From Serendipita indica DSM 11827 (taxonomy: Eukaryota; Basidiomycota; Agaricomycetes; Sebacinales; Serendipitaceae), in assembly GCA_910890315.1 (NCBI GenBank), contig CAJVGD010000002.1, forward strand, positions 372,001 through 436,000: a stretch of DNA of 64,000 nt, read 5' to 3'. How positions within the stretch are numbered: the first letter of the stretch is position 1; every line of letters starts with the position of its first letter. Shown here in pieces: positions 34,490 to 44,232 of the stretch. The notes under the pieces were generated by a model. It worked only from the letters and a program-made list of their open reading frames with translations, had not been told where the DNA came from and ran no database searches. The position numbers were made by a program, and so were the translations under genes.

Positions 34490-34515
34490 TATATATATAT
34501 ATTTGGTTTGGTTTG
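34490..34515. repeat. Short (AT)n tract followed by TTTGG repeats
   Basis: An uninterrupted AT dinucleotide run of about 13 bases at 34490-34502 is followed by two to three TTTGG units. It lies in the gap after the DUF4048-like gene and before the DYKxLY copies. Confidence 0.6.
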
Positions 34516-34589
34516 GAGAAGGGTAAGGAAATGCGTTCCGATTGAATATAACAGACAGGACGACTGTAATTGCGAAATATCGAGATCGT

Positions 34590-34990
34590 CGAGGTGCGTC
34601 TTCGGCAAATGGGTTGATTCATATGTACAAACGCATTCCTATATTCACTATCGATTTCGCCAATTATTCAAGCGTATCCAAAGCCAAGTCGTAGGATCCG
34701 ACGACAGAACTACGTTGAACGCGAAAATTGCCTCGACAGTGCCATCCGAGTTCATTTACGGAACCCAATTTTACTCTCAATACGCATCATGGCTCGAGGT
34801 GGTTCATGTGAGGTTGAAGAGGCTAGCGGAGGTATGGCAAAGTGCAGAGGGATTGGACGCGACAGGCTTGCGAACTCATGAAGACTATAAGCAGCTATAT
34901 ATTGAACGTATCGACAGTAGAGAGTGGACCAACCTGATCCAAAGGCAATTATTCAAGTTTCGCCTTGTGCTTCCTTCGCTTATTGCCTAA
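34590..34990 (+). CDS. DYKxLY-family copy A, small unknown protein
   Basis: The frame is open from 34508 to the stop at 34990 but lacks a clear start. The product has a helical body: FRQLFKRIQSQVVGSDDRTT, YGTQFYSQYASWLEVVHVRL, KRLAEVWQSAEGLDATGLRT, then HEDYKQLYIERIDSREWTNL and a short tail. The pattern of Trp at the end of one helix, G-L-x-x-x-G-L-x-T/S, and DYKxLYxER recurs in at least four other places in the window. I do not recognise the family; the sequence looks like a helical, non-enzymatic, lineage-specific protein. Frames next to it show no continuation, so this is probably a partial gene. Confidence 0.4.
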
Positions 34991-35087
34991 AAATGCCTTC
35001 CATGAGATGAAATAGAGAATGGCTCTCATACTTCGTTTGTTCCGTCCTGGTTACGATCTTCGTCGAATTCACTAGCTCTGTCGACGC

Positions 35088-35324
35088 TTGATATCTCGAC
35101 ACCAGCCACCTCGCATCTCCACAATTAGACTGGGTGAAGCATGGCAGAGTGCTCAGGGACTTGCCGCAATTGGATTACGAAGTCACAGAGACTACAAGAG
35201 ACTTTACATTGAGCGAAATCAGAGTCGCAAGTGGACAAAGATTATTCAAGGACAAGCCCTTAAATTCAATAGCCATTGTATTTCGGCCAACGTAACGAAA
35301 TGCTTTCCTCAAGATGAAGAATGA
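35088..35324 (+). pseudogene. DYKxLY-family copy B, fragment
   Basis: A short frame shows only the conserved core: LGEAWQSAQGLAAIGLRSHR, DYKRLYIERNQSRKWTKIIQ. This lies about 100 bases downstream of copy A on the same strand and matches it closely, so it is a tandem duplicate of the C-terminal half. The upstream half of the domain is missing or unreadable. No start codon is seen. Confidence 0.45.
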
Positions 35325-35545
35325 AATATAATTGTCCTTTCTCCTATCCATTCTCTAGCTGTGTTCAGTTTAACCCGCGTTGAATCACGCACTTTTGCCT
35401 CCCGACAACTCCATGTCTTTCTAGCGCGGTATTTTCATTTGGACATGTGAGCTTCGTATTCACAAAAGATGGGTGACCTCAAGTTGCAACGTAAGGCGTC
35501 TGAACCAAGTACAGCACCTAGAAATACGAACATTGGCATGACGAT

Positions 35546-36260
35546 ATGGGTGGTCCCGGCGACGATGATGGGCCAAACATTCTCATTAATGCCCGACGTT
35601 TCCACAAAGTCGTCGACATACCCCGTTTCTCTGTTTATGAGTCGCTTGCTGATCGCGGTTGCAAGGGCCCACAAAGAATTCTATGGACATCAGTACCCAT
35701 CACGGGATTTCGGGAAGAGTTCAAATCGGCTGTACGATCAATCCAACCATTGGACGACATGATTCCGTATCTCAATGGATGGCTGCAAGAAGCCGACCCA
35801 AAACATCCGTTGCGTATCTCTATGAAGCGACTTACAGATTTCTACCCTCGGAGTCATTTCGCTCTATGAGCAGCTTCTTCAAGACATGTCCATTTCTTCG
35901 ATCACTACCATGGGGGTTCCAAGCAACATGCAGAGAACGACTACCACGTCCTTCAAACTCATCAAACCACCCAAACTACGGGAAATAGGAGCCACTAATC
36001 CTCCTCTTTCCGGCCAATTCACACGTGGATGCGCATTCTTCCCGCAGTTTGACTCCTATACCGAGAGGATCCAGGTTTATCTCATATATTTACGGGAGAT
36101 ATGGGATGGATTTGAGGCTGCCGGTATTCGCACTAATGCCGACTTGAAGGAGCTATACACCGAGAGAAAGACATGCCTCTCAATAGTCCACTGCATGAAC
36201 ATGGATATGAATGTGCTTCTGGATCCCTTTGTCCGTGTTATCTTCCAGCCCCCTTTGTAG
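35546..36260 (+). CDS. DYKxLY-family copy C, possible two-exon gene
   Basis: The 5' part is MGGPGDDDGPNILINARRFH then FREEFKSAVRSIQPLDDMIP; the 3' part reads in another frame through SLYEQLLQDM, GVPSNMQRTTTTSFKLIKPP, AFFPQFDSYTERIQVYLIYL, and REIWDGFEAAGIRTNADLKE, ending FVRVIFQPPL. An intron near 35800-35840 ending CTTACAG would join them, but the phase is not certain. The core W-D-G-x-x-x-A-G-I-R-T-N-x-D-L-K-E-L-Y is a variant of the DYKxLY motif seen in copies A, B, D and E. The function is unknown. Structure suggests a helical bundle. Confidence 0.4.
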
Positions 36261-36767
36261 ATGTCCCGCAGGAGTAGACGTGAGTTAGACTTGTGGTAAC
36301 ATCTCTTGCGCTTCATTACCTCGTTCTGGCCACAAATTCGCCAGCCTTTTTGATCTATCGTTTCCATTTGAGCGATTAAATTAACTAGTGGACAGAATCA
36401 TTGGTTTGGATGCTACTGGATATATACCGATGACAGTTGTTACAATACCAATATGCAGAGTCAGCCACTTGCCCAGAACAGCCTCGTGTCAACCCGTGTC
36501 CCGAGACGAGCCAGGACCACTACATAGAAGGGGAAGCCAAACTTCGTCGGATCAACGAACCACCAGGCGGGTGGTAGCTCCTTCCAGATCGCTGCGGCGT
36601 GTCGGTAGATGAAGGCCGACGACCTTTCCTTTCCACAGCGCATAATATGAGGTGGCAGACATGGAGCTGTAAGGGTGCGGGCGCGTCTTGTTCTGGTTTT
36701 ATTCCCATGTTGGCGCATGACGTTTGGAGGGAAATGAGGTTTGAGAGTTTCCTTGCCTATTTCGGGA
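36261..36767. other. Gap between copy C and the patatin-like gene
   Basis: About 500 bases. Frames of 60-130 residues on both strands are open, including one on the minus strand with ERSSAFIYRHAAAIWKELPP, but none matches a known family. It may hold the end of the patatin-like gene or a decayed neighbour. Confidence 0.3.
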
Positions 36768-37919
36768 TTAATGAGCGTTACAGATGCTTCTTGCAGTTGT
36801 GAAGTGGGGTCTACTTGTGCTAGAGCAGCGATTGCCTCGAGTGGAGGCACGATCTCTCAACAAAGCGACGACCCCGTCGATCAGGTGATTGACATTTGTC
36901 TCGTTCAAGTACGCGCTTGTGCTCGCCTCTGTGTGGTTCTGCCACGCTCCGCCGTGATGGTGCAAGTCCTCCAGACCACGTTGCACACCAAGGCGAAAGA
37001 ATATGCCAGATTCATAAAAGCTCTGCTCAACGCTGTTGCTTGTTTCCTCTGCGGAAACTGACATACGTTGAAACGTCAAATGATTTGAAGGGGTTGGGTC
37101 GACAGAGAGAATAGATTCACGTCCCGCTCCTAGACTGATTATGACTGCATTGGTCATATCTCTGCCATAAAGGCTTTTGACTTCTCCAAGAGCGAGGTGA
37201 ATAGGATTTGGCAGGGAAGAGGAGCCATCGACAAAGATTTGATGTGAATGGCACGACTGGGCTACGAATACTGACTTATGGCTTTGAAAAGTTGTTCCAG
37301 TGATTCGTAAAGCAGTGCCAAGTGTGATGGATGGTTCTTCGGTGTCGGACAGGTACGTTCGGAGGAGACAAGTGTGTCCAAGGTTACGTGGATCTGCTGT
37401 AGTGATACAACTAGAGATGATTAGGGGTTGCAGAAGTCCAAAAGTCAAGAGACGCACCAGTTACCATACTCACTACTTGCATTCAGCTTAAATTTTTCGG
37501 CGTGATGATTCCGAATGGCACGATGTATTGCATTTTCTAGGTTCCTGCTTCTATTTCGTTTGTCCAGGTTCTGAATCAAGCTTTCTTCTCGCCCCAGATC
37601 GAGATATCGCTGTATGGCATCCTCTATTGATAATTTCATTCGCCCTAAGAGGATCGCTACAACCCTACCCTCATTAGACAGAAGTACGAGAGATCTTGAG
37701 ACATACCCTCCAGCTCCGCTCCCAACAATGAGATTAAATACAGCAAATGGGGCCGGTATTTCCCTTTTCAAATCGTAGCGCAGTCTGCGCCAGATTTCAG
37801 CCAGGATAAGGAGCTGTGAGAGTGCTGTGAAGCCACCGTCTAATGTAATTAATTGCGTAGATCTAAGAACATAAAGTATACTCACCCAAAACTAGGATGG
37901 CTCGAGACGGGGGATCCAT
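36768..37919 (-). CDS. Patatin-like phospholipase family protein, catalytically degenerate
   Basis: Start MDPPSRAILVL joins, across an intron that ends ACATTAG, to DGGFTALSQLLILAEIWRRL. Next come IPAPFAVFNLIVGSGAGGVV and AILLGRMKLSIEDAIQRYLD, all as in a patatin fold (the first strand, nucleophile elbow and following helix). The C-terminal half has CITTADPRNLGHTCLLRTYL, SHQIFVDGSSSLPNPIHLAL and GEVKSLYGRDMTNAVIISLG. The catalytic dyad would be Ser in GxSxG and Asp in DG[AGS]. The Asp is present (VDGSSS), but the elbow reads GSGAGG, with Gly in place of the nucleophile Ser, and the oxyanion-hole DGGGxRG is DGGFTALS. The protein is probably not an active lipase. Its C-terminal region is poor in conserved motifs. 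Confidence 0.62.
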
Positions 37920-38172
37920 TGCGCGAACAAGGTGTGTTCCAGGGTGAGAATATGGCCCATCTTTGACAGTGCACTTATGACTATTTCCTGGTCTCGTGCA
38001 TCGCGAAGCATTGTATTCTCCCGCCTCCGACGTGAACCCTCCGCACCGGGCTGGTTGATGGCTTACCTCTACAATGACAATGATCGATGGGAGAAACAAA
38101 GGTAGAAAGTAGTAAGAGGCAGGTATTGACGATGGTGAGAGTCCCTAATCCTGCCTCTCTCGTTTGTGACTA

Positions 38173-38460
38173 GCAATTAGGGAGCCAAGACGCGTGTCCC
38201 AGAATTGAGATGTAGAGGACGTAAGGTGCAAAGGTACCATCGATTACGGGCTCTCCTCCACCAATGGACGCACGTAGAGTTGCCGTTGCCCAGCGCTCAC
38301 CGCGGCGGACGTCCACTAGGTCTTTATTGTGCTCTCTATGAGCTCTTGAGTGTTCTAGAATAAGTAAAACAGGCGATGAAAGTCTGTTCAATCCGATTGT
38401 GAGAATGGGCCGATTGTGTCCAAGCCCAAGGTCATTCGTTCTCTTCCATATCCGCGCCAT
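38173..38460 (-). CDS. Small unknown protein, 95 residues
   Basis: One uninterrupted frame starts MARIWKRTNDLGLGHNRPIL and ends LGHASWLPNC. It is Leu-rich at first, then LVDVRRGERWATATLRASIG and VIDGTFAPYVLYISIL, giving the look of a compact alpha/beta protein. No family is recognised. It is divergent from the CBS gene, with only 75 bases between the two Met codons, which suggests a real promoter pair. Confidence 0.4.
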
Positions 38461-38534
38461 TTCGAGGTTCTCAACTCCTCAACGGCGTAGACAACCAACT
38501 CGATAATTATACAACTATTCGAGCGAGAGAAGCC

Positions 38535-39517
38535 ATGTCGACCATGACGTTTCAGTCTATGCCGATTCCATCAACGTCTGCGGCCGGAGGAAGCACCTTG
38601 AGTACAGCGGACGGGACAGATAACGATATAACGCCCTCATCAAGTCTGAATACACGCTCTGGTGCCGCAAAATATCGTGGGGCGTCTGTAGAGGTGAGTA
38701 TTTCTTTCGCGCATATCAAATCCCACCAAAGCCCATTTAACGTGTCTCGACCTTTCTTTGTGTATATCAATGACGCAAATCGTCTCGTACGATTGTCGTT
38801 TGCACCATCAACCCCCGCCGTGCGCTGATTTGGTTATGCTTTCGGATTGATGTCACGCTTTCCCTTACTCACTCTCAAGCAAACATTCAGGATCTGCAAC
38901 TGGGACCGGCATTTGCACTCTCGAAGAACCAGAATGTCATGCAGGCAATCGAACTTGCATATGATCGAGACTTTTCGTACCTGCCGTACGTCTAGACCGC
39001 CCTAGCCCTAGATTCTTATACAGACGGCGAAAAATAGGATCTTGGATCGTAATCGACGTCCCTTGGGCTACATTAATGTCCCAGCCCTCAAGCAAGCTTG
39101 GGAAGCAGGCCAGATCGATGCGGTACGTCGGCTTTCTTCTCATTTACGTAGGACTCAAGGTCTAGTGACTGAATATGCGCTATAGGATGCGCCAGTTCAA
39201 AACGTAGCAACCAAATTCGACCGTAGTTCCAAAACCGGAAGGCCGTATTCAATCATTACGCCTGATACGCCTTTGGAAGAATTGGAAGAGTTTCTGAGGA
39301 CAAATGATTTTGCCCTCGGTAAGCTATCTACCTTGGTTTCTGACCGCTATTCGCGTATTGATAACCTTTGTAACAGTGACAGACCACGGACGCAAGTTTG
39401 TCCTCGGCGTCGCAACGAAACAGGACCTGGATGTACGCATATCTACTTTGCTCTCGTATCCAATAGGAGGCTAATCTCTCACAGAATTTTGTGACCCGAC
39501 GCGGCAATGCGTTCTAA
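38535..39517 (+). CDS. CBS-domain protein
   Basis: Five exons give about 180 residues. After a Ser/Thr-rich N terminus of about 55 residues comes a single pair of CBS motifs: LQLGPAFALSKNQNVMQAIE, LAYDRDFSYLPILDRNRRPL then GYINVPALKQAWEAGQIDA, and the second repeat YSIITPDTPLEELEEFLRTN, DFALVTDHGRKFVLGVATKQ, ending NFVTRRGNAF. This matches a fungal group of short CBS proteins of unknown function; CBS pairs bind adenosyl ligands (AMP, ATP or SAM) and regulate partners. The reading is unbroken once introns are placed. Confidence 0.8.
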
Positions 39518-39633
39518 TTTCGTTCCACTATTAGCGAGACTATAACGTTACAAGTCATCTAGTCAATGAATACATGGGTATCGGGGTATAGTGACACAAG
39601 CGGAGCAGCTCCAAAAACGTGCCCAATGATGGA

Positions 39634-41205
39634 TTAAATAAACATGAACGATCGTTCAACGATCACGCCGACTTTACGTTTCTCACATACATCTGTGATA
39701 AGGCTCAATTCTTCCTCTTCTTCCGCACTCGTCACATCCAGGGGGCGCATCTGTACGACCACTCTTTCCAACCCGGGGAAAAACGCCTCATTGTCCAGAG
39801 CCTTGGGGGCATCCCATCGTGATAAACGATAGCAGCTGCTTGAAACCTCGAATGGATCCGAGACGGCGTGGCGGTAGAGCGAGAGTGTGTGGATCGTCGG
39901 GATATGCGAGACGGTGTCACTGATCGCGGCGTGGGTGAGTGTGTGTGGACCGTAGAGGGCTAGTGTTTTCAATGAAGGTGATGTATAGATGCCTTCGTGC
40001 CTTGGAACCTTCATGACGTCCTTCTTCTCGTCACCAGTTATCGCGGCCAAGAGCTCCTCGACGTCGGATGGATATCGACCGTAGTCCGTCTCCGCTTTGA
40101 GGAGGAGAGGGAACGAGCCAAACATCTCCAAGATCACTTCCAGTAGTTCTATTTGTAACACGTCGACGAGGAGGTGCTGGATATGCTCCACACCACGCCT
40201 TTGTTCGGCCGTAGCGGATAATTTGGCTATCCCAGATGGGAGGGATACGACGGGTCGAACGTATATATATGGAGAACTGACGTGTATATCCAGCGTCGTT
40301 AGCGTCTTTGGAAGACCATTAGACAGAAACGCAAAGAGACCCGGGTGCGGCTCAGCCGCCGTGATTATCAGACGGGTGAGCGCGTCAAAAGTAATCTCCT
40401 TTTGTAGCTCTTGCTCTTCTGCACCATGGCCGGAACTTGGAGCTGGGAGGGTAGTCGGTGCAAGGAGCGTCGTGATATCAGCCCAGGCAGGGACTGTTGT
40501 AAGATTTCCGCTCGGGATATTGACATGAATCGTGCGGCACAGCCGACGCGAATCATCAATCGTCTTCGAGTCCACCTTGGCACTTCCGTTGGCATCTCGA
40601 GAGACAGACTCGAGCCTCGTACGCCGAGCACGGTCCAGTTTTCCAGCGACCCACTCAGCAAAGCGATGAGAAGAGGACGAGTTCTGCCCATCATTTTCGT
40701 CGCTGGAGCTGTCACCTTCGATTGAGATCCGTATGCGCGCGATGGACGAGGTATAGAGGGGTGCACCCACGAAACGCGCATAGGTCATCAGGGCTCCCAG
40801 AGACGGGATCGCGACGTACATCTTGACGACATCCTGCATGATTTGGTACCACATCCGAGACACGAGGGCCAGCCGACAATAGGTCCGCTTGCCTGCCTCT
40901 GTGTACTGATCCACTTTCTGGCCAGCGATGGCAGTACTGAGTTTGTTATGCGGATTGGGAGAATGATCATTGTCTTCGGTGTGTGGGTTATAGAACCGAA
41001 ATGTACCGCCTGCGGGCAAACCGTGGGGATCTGCGTGCCATGCGTAGATGAGGATACTCTCTACGAGCTCGTATGGCAAATCTGTGAACGTTATAGGTCC
41101 ACCGTTGCCATTGATTTTTGGCTTGCCCTCAAATTTGGTTGGAAGGATGGCAGCGGAGGTAGATTTGGGAGATTTTCGTGAAAAAAGAGTAGTGAAATGA
41201 TCCAT
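39634..41205 (-). CDS. F-box-like protein, intronless, 523 residues
   Basis: A single frame from MDHFTTLFSRKSPKSTSAAI. The F-box-like segment ITFTDLPYELVESILIYAWH lies about 40 residues in, followed by CRLALVSRMWYQIMQDVVKM, the second F-box helix. Later parts have LRR-like spacing and beta-rich sequence (TFDALTRLIITAAEPHPGLF, FLSNGLPKTLTTLDIHVSSP, SPSLKTLALYGPHTLTHAAI, IPTIHTLSLYRHAVSDPFEV) with an acidic Glu-rich run near the C terminus (TSAEEEEELS). The role as a substrate adaptor is inferred from the F-box only. An upstream extension of 33 residues is open but has no ATG. Confidence 0.75.
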   Translation of the reverse strand: MDHFTTLFSRKSPKSTSAAILPTKFEGKPKINGNGGPITFTDLPYELVESILIYAWHADPHGLPAGGTFRFYNPHTEDNDHSPNPHNKLSTAIAGQKVDQYTEAGKRTYCRLALVSRMWYQIMQDVVKMYVAIPSLGALMTYARFVGAPLYTSSIARIRISIEGDSSSDENDGQNSSSSHRFAEWVAGKLDRARRTRLESVSRDANGSAKVDSKTIDDSRRLCRTIHVNIPSGNLTTVPAWADITTLLAPTTLPAPSSGHGAEEQELQKEITFDALTRLIITAAEPHPGLFAFLSNGLPKTLTTLDIHVSSPYIYVRPVVSLPSGIAKLSATAEQRRGVEHIQHLLVDVLQIELLEVILEMFGSFPLLLKAETDYGRYPSDVEELLAAITGDEKKDVMKVPRHEGIYTSPSLKTLALYGPHTLTHAAISDTVSHIPTIHTLSLYRHAVSDPFEVSSSCYRLSRWDAPKALDNEAFFPGLERVVVQMRPLDVTSAEEEEELSLITDVCEKRKVGVIVERSFMFI

Positions 41206-41614
41206 TTGGTGTGAGTTTGAAGCGTAGCGTCTGTCGTCCAAGCAGAGGTCTCGGTTATAAGTCCGTCGACCAAATGGCTCGGGATTTGACCGCCGATTGC
41301 TCAATTTGACACGGGAGCGTCTCTTGTCTGATGGTTAGGACACGCAATTCACCTCTTTGTTCCACGGATTCCCACCGGCCAAGTCGACTGTCAGACGTAG
41401 TTGTCTCCAGCCTGTTGGTTTCCGCCACCATAGTCGGTCTCCAATGGCGACGTTTTGGAATGAACAGACTGACCGCAGATCAGCTAATAGCCCCACGCTG
41501 ACAAACCATGCCCGAAATCACGAATCCGTTCGCACGGAATCTTCGGTTCGAGTCAGCTTATATAGCTTATAAAAGCCTGACGCCATCTCGAAACCCTTGC
41601 TCGTCAAAATTATA

Positions 41615-42570
41615 ATGTCCACCGGAATTGTCCTTCACCACCTCGTAGACTCACGCTCCCAACGCGTTCTTTGGCTCCTCGCAAGTCCCCTTTCTGCCGT
41701 TGACCATTACACTCAGACTCATAAATCTGTACTTATAGGAAGAGCTCCAGATTCCATATACGCTCAAGGTATGCCTCTACTGTCACCTTTGAACCAAACT
41801 CACAATTGTAGATTTACCAACGGACACCCACCAAGCAAGCACCTCCAGAACTTGCGCAAGTTCATCCACTCGGAAAATCTCCAGTCATCACGGACGGTGA
41901 CCTCGTCGTAGCAGAGAGCGGCGCCATCGTTGGTATGTCCATGATCTCGGAGTCTCTTTGGCCTCTCTCACCCTTTGTAGAATATCTTCTTCAGAAATAT
42001 GGTAATGGGCGCTTCCAACCACCCTCAGAGGGTCTCGTGAAGAACATCTACTGTTCGTTTCCCCTTCCCCTTTTCCATACATCATGGCTGAGACCTTGCT
42101 CAAAGACACTCACTATGCAGAAGGGACACTTCAGAATCTCCTATCCAACTGGCGCATCTATGGCATGATAGGCGAACGTGCACCCTGGCCACTCACCTAC
42201 CTCTCCCGCATCATCATGTCCAAAGCCCAACATGCCGTACTCCTGCCTACAATCGAAGCCTCGACGTCCATGGTCGAAAAGGATCTCGAAGAGTCAAAGA
42301 CGATTTGGTTCGCTGGTGGGAGTGAACCGACGAGCGCAGATTTCATGATGCTGTTGCCTCTTGAGATTCTCCCACGTGCGATGGGTGAACGAATTCCCAA
42401 AAAGATTAAAGAATGGGTTGATGCGGCACATAGGAGACCAGCGTATCAACGGGTGAGATTCGGCTGGACAGCTCGGACGGTATCATGACTGACTCTATGG
42501 TCGACAGGCTCTGAAAGCTGGAGGAGAATATGCATATGCAAAGTTACTTCCAGAGGCATCAGAACAATAA
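41615..42570 (+). CDS. Glutathione S-transferase, Gtt1-like, tandem copy 1
   Basis: Six exons give about 230 residues. N-terminal thioredoxin fold: GIVLHHLVDSRSQRVLWLLE, ELQIPYTLKIYQRTPTKQAP, HPLGKSPVITDGDLVVAESG with the cis-Pro of SPVITDG and the ES motif that bind glutathione. C-terminal helical domain: AIVEYLLQKYGNGRFQPPSE, HYAEGTLQNLLSNWRIYGMI, TSADFMMLLPLEILPRAMGE and VDAAHRRPAYQRALKAGGEY. This resembles the Gtt1 class of membrane-associated fungal GSTs. The first intron (41681-41738) opens with GC rather than GT. The second copy lies about 250 bp downstream on the same strand. Confidence 0.85.
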
Positions 42571-42824
42571 TGGAGTGGAGAGCAGGTCCGATTAGGGAGC
42601 AGCCAAGACGCTTCGACCGAACGAATGGTCTCGGCTGCTATAGTGCATTCTATTGCGTCGAATACACCTAAATACGTTATGTCCGACACCTCGGAGTAGT
42701 GTAAGCAGAAAATCCAGTGCCATGTCGTTCGGCTATACGTAACCGGCTTGTTCCCATCCATAAATTCGCGGCAGCGACGCGCTCGAAAAGCACCTCTTGA
42801 GATCCTTTACGAATAGAAGAAAGC

Positions 42825-43987
42825 TATGGATAACACTGACAAACCGTCTACTGGACTCGTGCTGCACCACTTGGAGAATTCGCGGTCGCAGCGTGTCTTG
42901 TGGCTACTTGTGCGTTCATATAGTGCCCACACTACGATGCAGAAACTGACAACATGTACAGGAGGAGCTCGAGATTCCGTATACGATCAAAGTGCGTTTC
43001 CGCCTTGGTTTCTGCGTCTCCTATACGGTCCTCCACGCGACGGCAATTGACTTTCTTGAATCTCAAACCAATAGCACTATAAACGTACAAAGGAGCAACT
43101 TGCACCGCGAGAGCTGCGCGACATTCATCCACTCGGAAAGTCGCCCGTCATCACAGATGGAGACGTGACGGTTGCAGAAAGTGGTGCCATCATCGGTGCG
43201 TACTCAAAATATCCCAAAGATTCGTCCTTATCATCCTCGTTTAGAATATTTGATCGAGAAATACGGCAATGGACGTTTCGAGCCACCCCCAACGCAGGAA
43301 GCAAAGTTGCAGAATCGATATTGTAAGCCAATTCTCTATACATGGTGCATGGCGCATGTCTGCTCCCTTGAAATATCGGTACTGACGGTCCTGGTGCTGG
43401 CAGATACACACTTTGGTGAAGGCACGCTGATGCCGTACCTTGTCAACCTGCACATCTTCAACATTGTACCTAACCGCATGCCTTGGTTTATGCGATGGTT
43501 TACGCGCCTCATCTTTGGTGCGCTCCAGAAACGCCTCATCGTGCCAAACCTTGGTGCGGCCTCTAAGCTAGTATGTTTATTGTTTCATCATCAGATGCTT
43601 CACCTCCTTTCGTTCCATAGAAGAATCTTAACAAATTGTAGATTGAGCGACCTCGCAAAATCCCCGACTGGTTGGATATCGCGCGGGCCGGAGCCTAGGT
43701 TAGCCGGATATGTTCTTTGTCTCTCCGGCACACTTGTTTGACCTTGCTTGGGTCTCACACCATTCTCTAGCTCTGCAGACTTTGTGATGCTTTTCCCACT
43801 CGAAGCCTTTCCATTAGCCCTGGGAGAGAAGAATGTCGGTCCAAAGACCAAAGCTTGGGTTGAAATGGCGCACAAAAGGCCTGCATACATCCGAGTGAGC
43901 TTGCCTTTTTATCCTATCCTCTCGTCCACGGCTAACAAACGCCAGGCCTTGGAGAAAGGTGGCAACTATGTGTACGCCAAACTCTAG
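42825..43987 (+). CDS. Glutathione S-transferase, Gtt1-like, tandem copy 2, with a probable small frame break
   Basis: Organisation matches copy 1. GLVLHHLENSRSQRVLWLLE, ELEIPYTIKHYKRTKEQLAP, HPLGKSPVITDGDVTVAESG and AIIEYLIEKYGNGRFEPPPT are all clear. The helical part reads YTHFGEGTLMPYLVNLHIFN, WFMRWFTRLIFGALQKRLIV, then breaks near 43643. One frame gives IERPRKIPDWLDIARAGA and stops; the next gives LSDLAKSPTGWISRGPEP, which aligns with the equivalent EKDLEESKTIWFAGGSEP of copy 1 and continues SADFVMLFPLEAFPLALGEK. A missing pair of bases in a GAGAGC-like site would explain it. The matching first intron here uses a normal GT donor. The copy may be inactive, or the base call may be wrong. 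Confidence 0.78.
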
Positions 43988-44232
43988 ATTCCAGGCATCA
44001 CAGAAATGTGGCTTGGAGGTTGTGCCTACGGCCAGCGCCTTGGAGGATGTGAGGCTTATAAGTAATGTATTGCGTTTAGATTTGGAAGTAGGAGAGTGTT
44101 GCTACAGATATCGATCAATACGATACAAGTGCAGACCATCCATCCAAGACGGTCGCGCTATATGCATTTAGAGATGTATACCGCCCACCAGGACCAGTCT
44201 GACCAGCAGCATCCACAAGACCAGAAATGGCA
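43988..44232. other. Short convergent gap between GST2 and DCP1
   Basis: This 245-base gap lies between two converging genes and should hold both terminators. Nothing else is recognised. Confidence 0.35.

Noticed and set aside
34990-35545. Direct repeat from copy A to copy B as a single tandem repeat unit
   Set aside because: The similarity is at the protein core only; the intervening DNA does not repeat, so it is better seen as gene copies than as a DNA repeat.
40097-40528. 143-residue plus-strand frame
   Set aside because: It is antisense to the F-box gene at 39.6-41.2 kb and has no domain.
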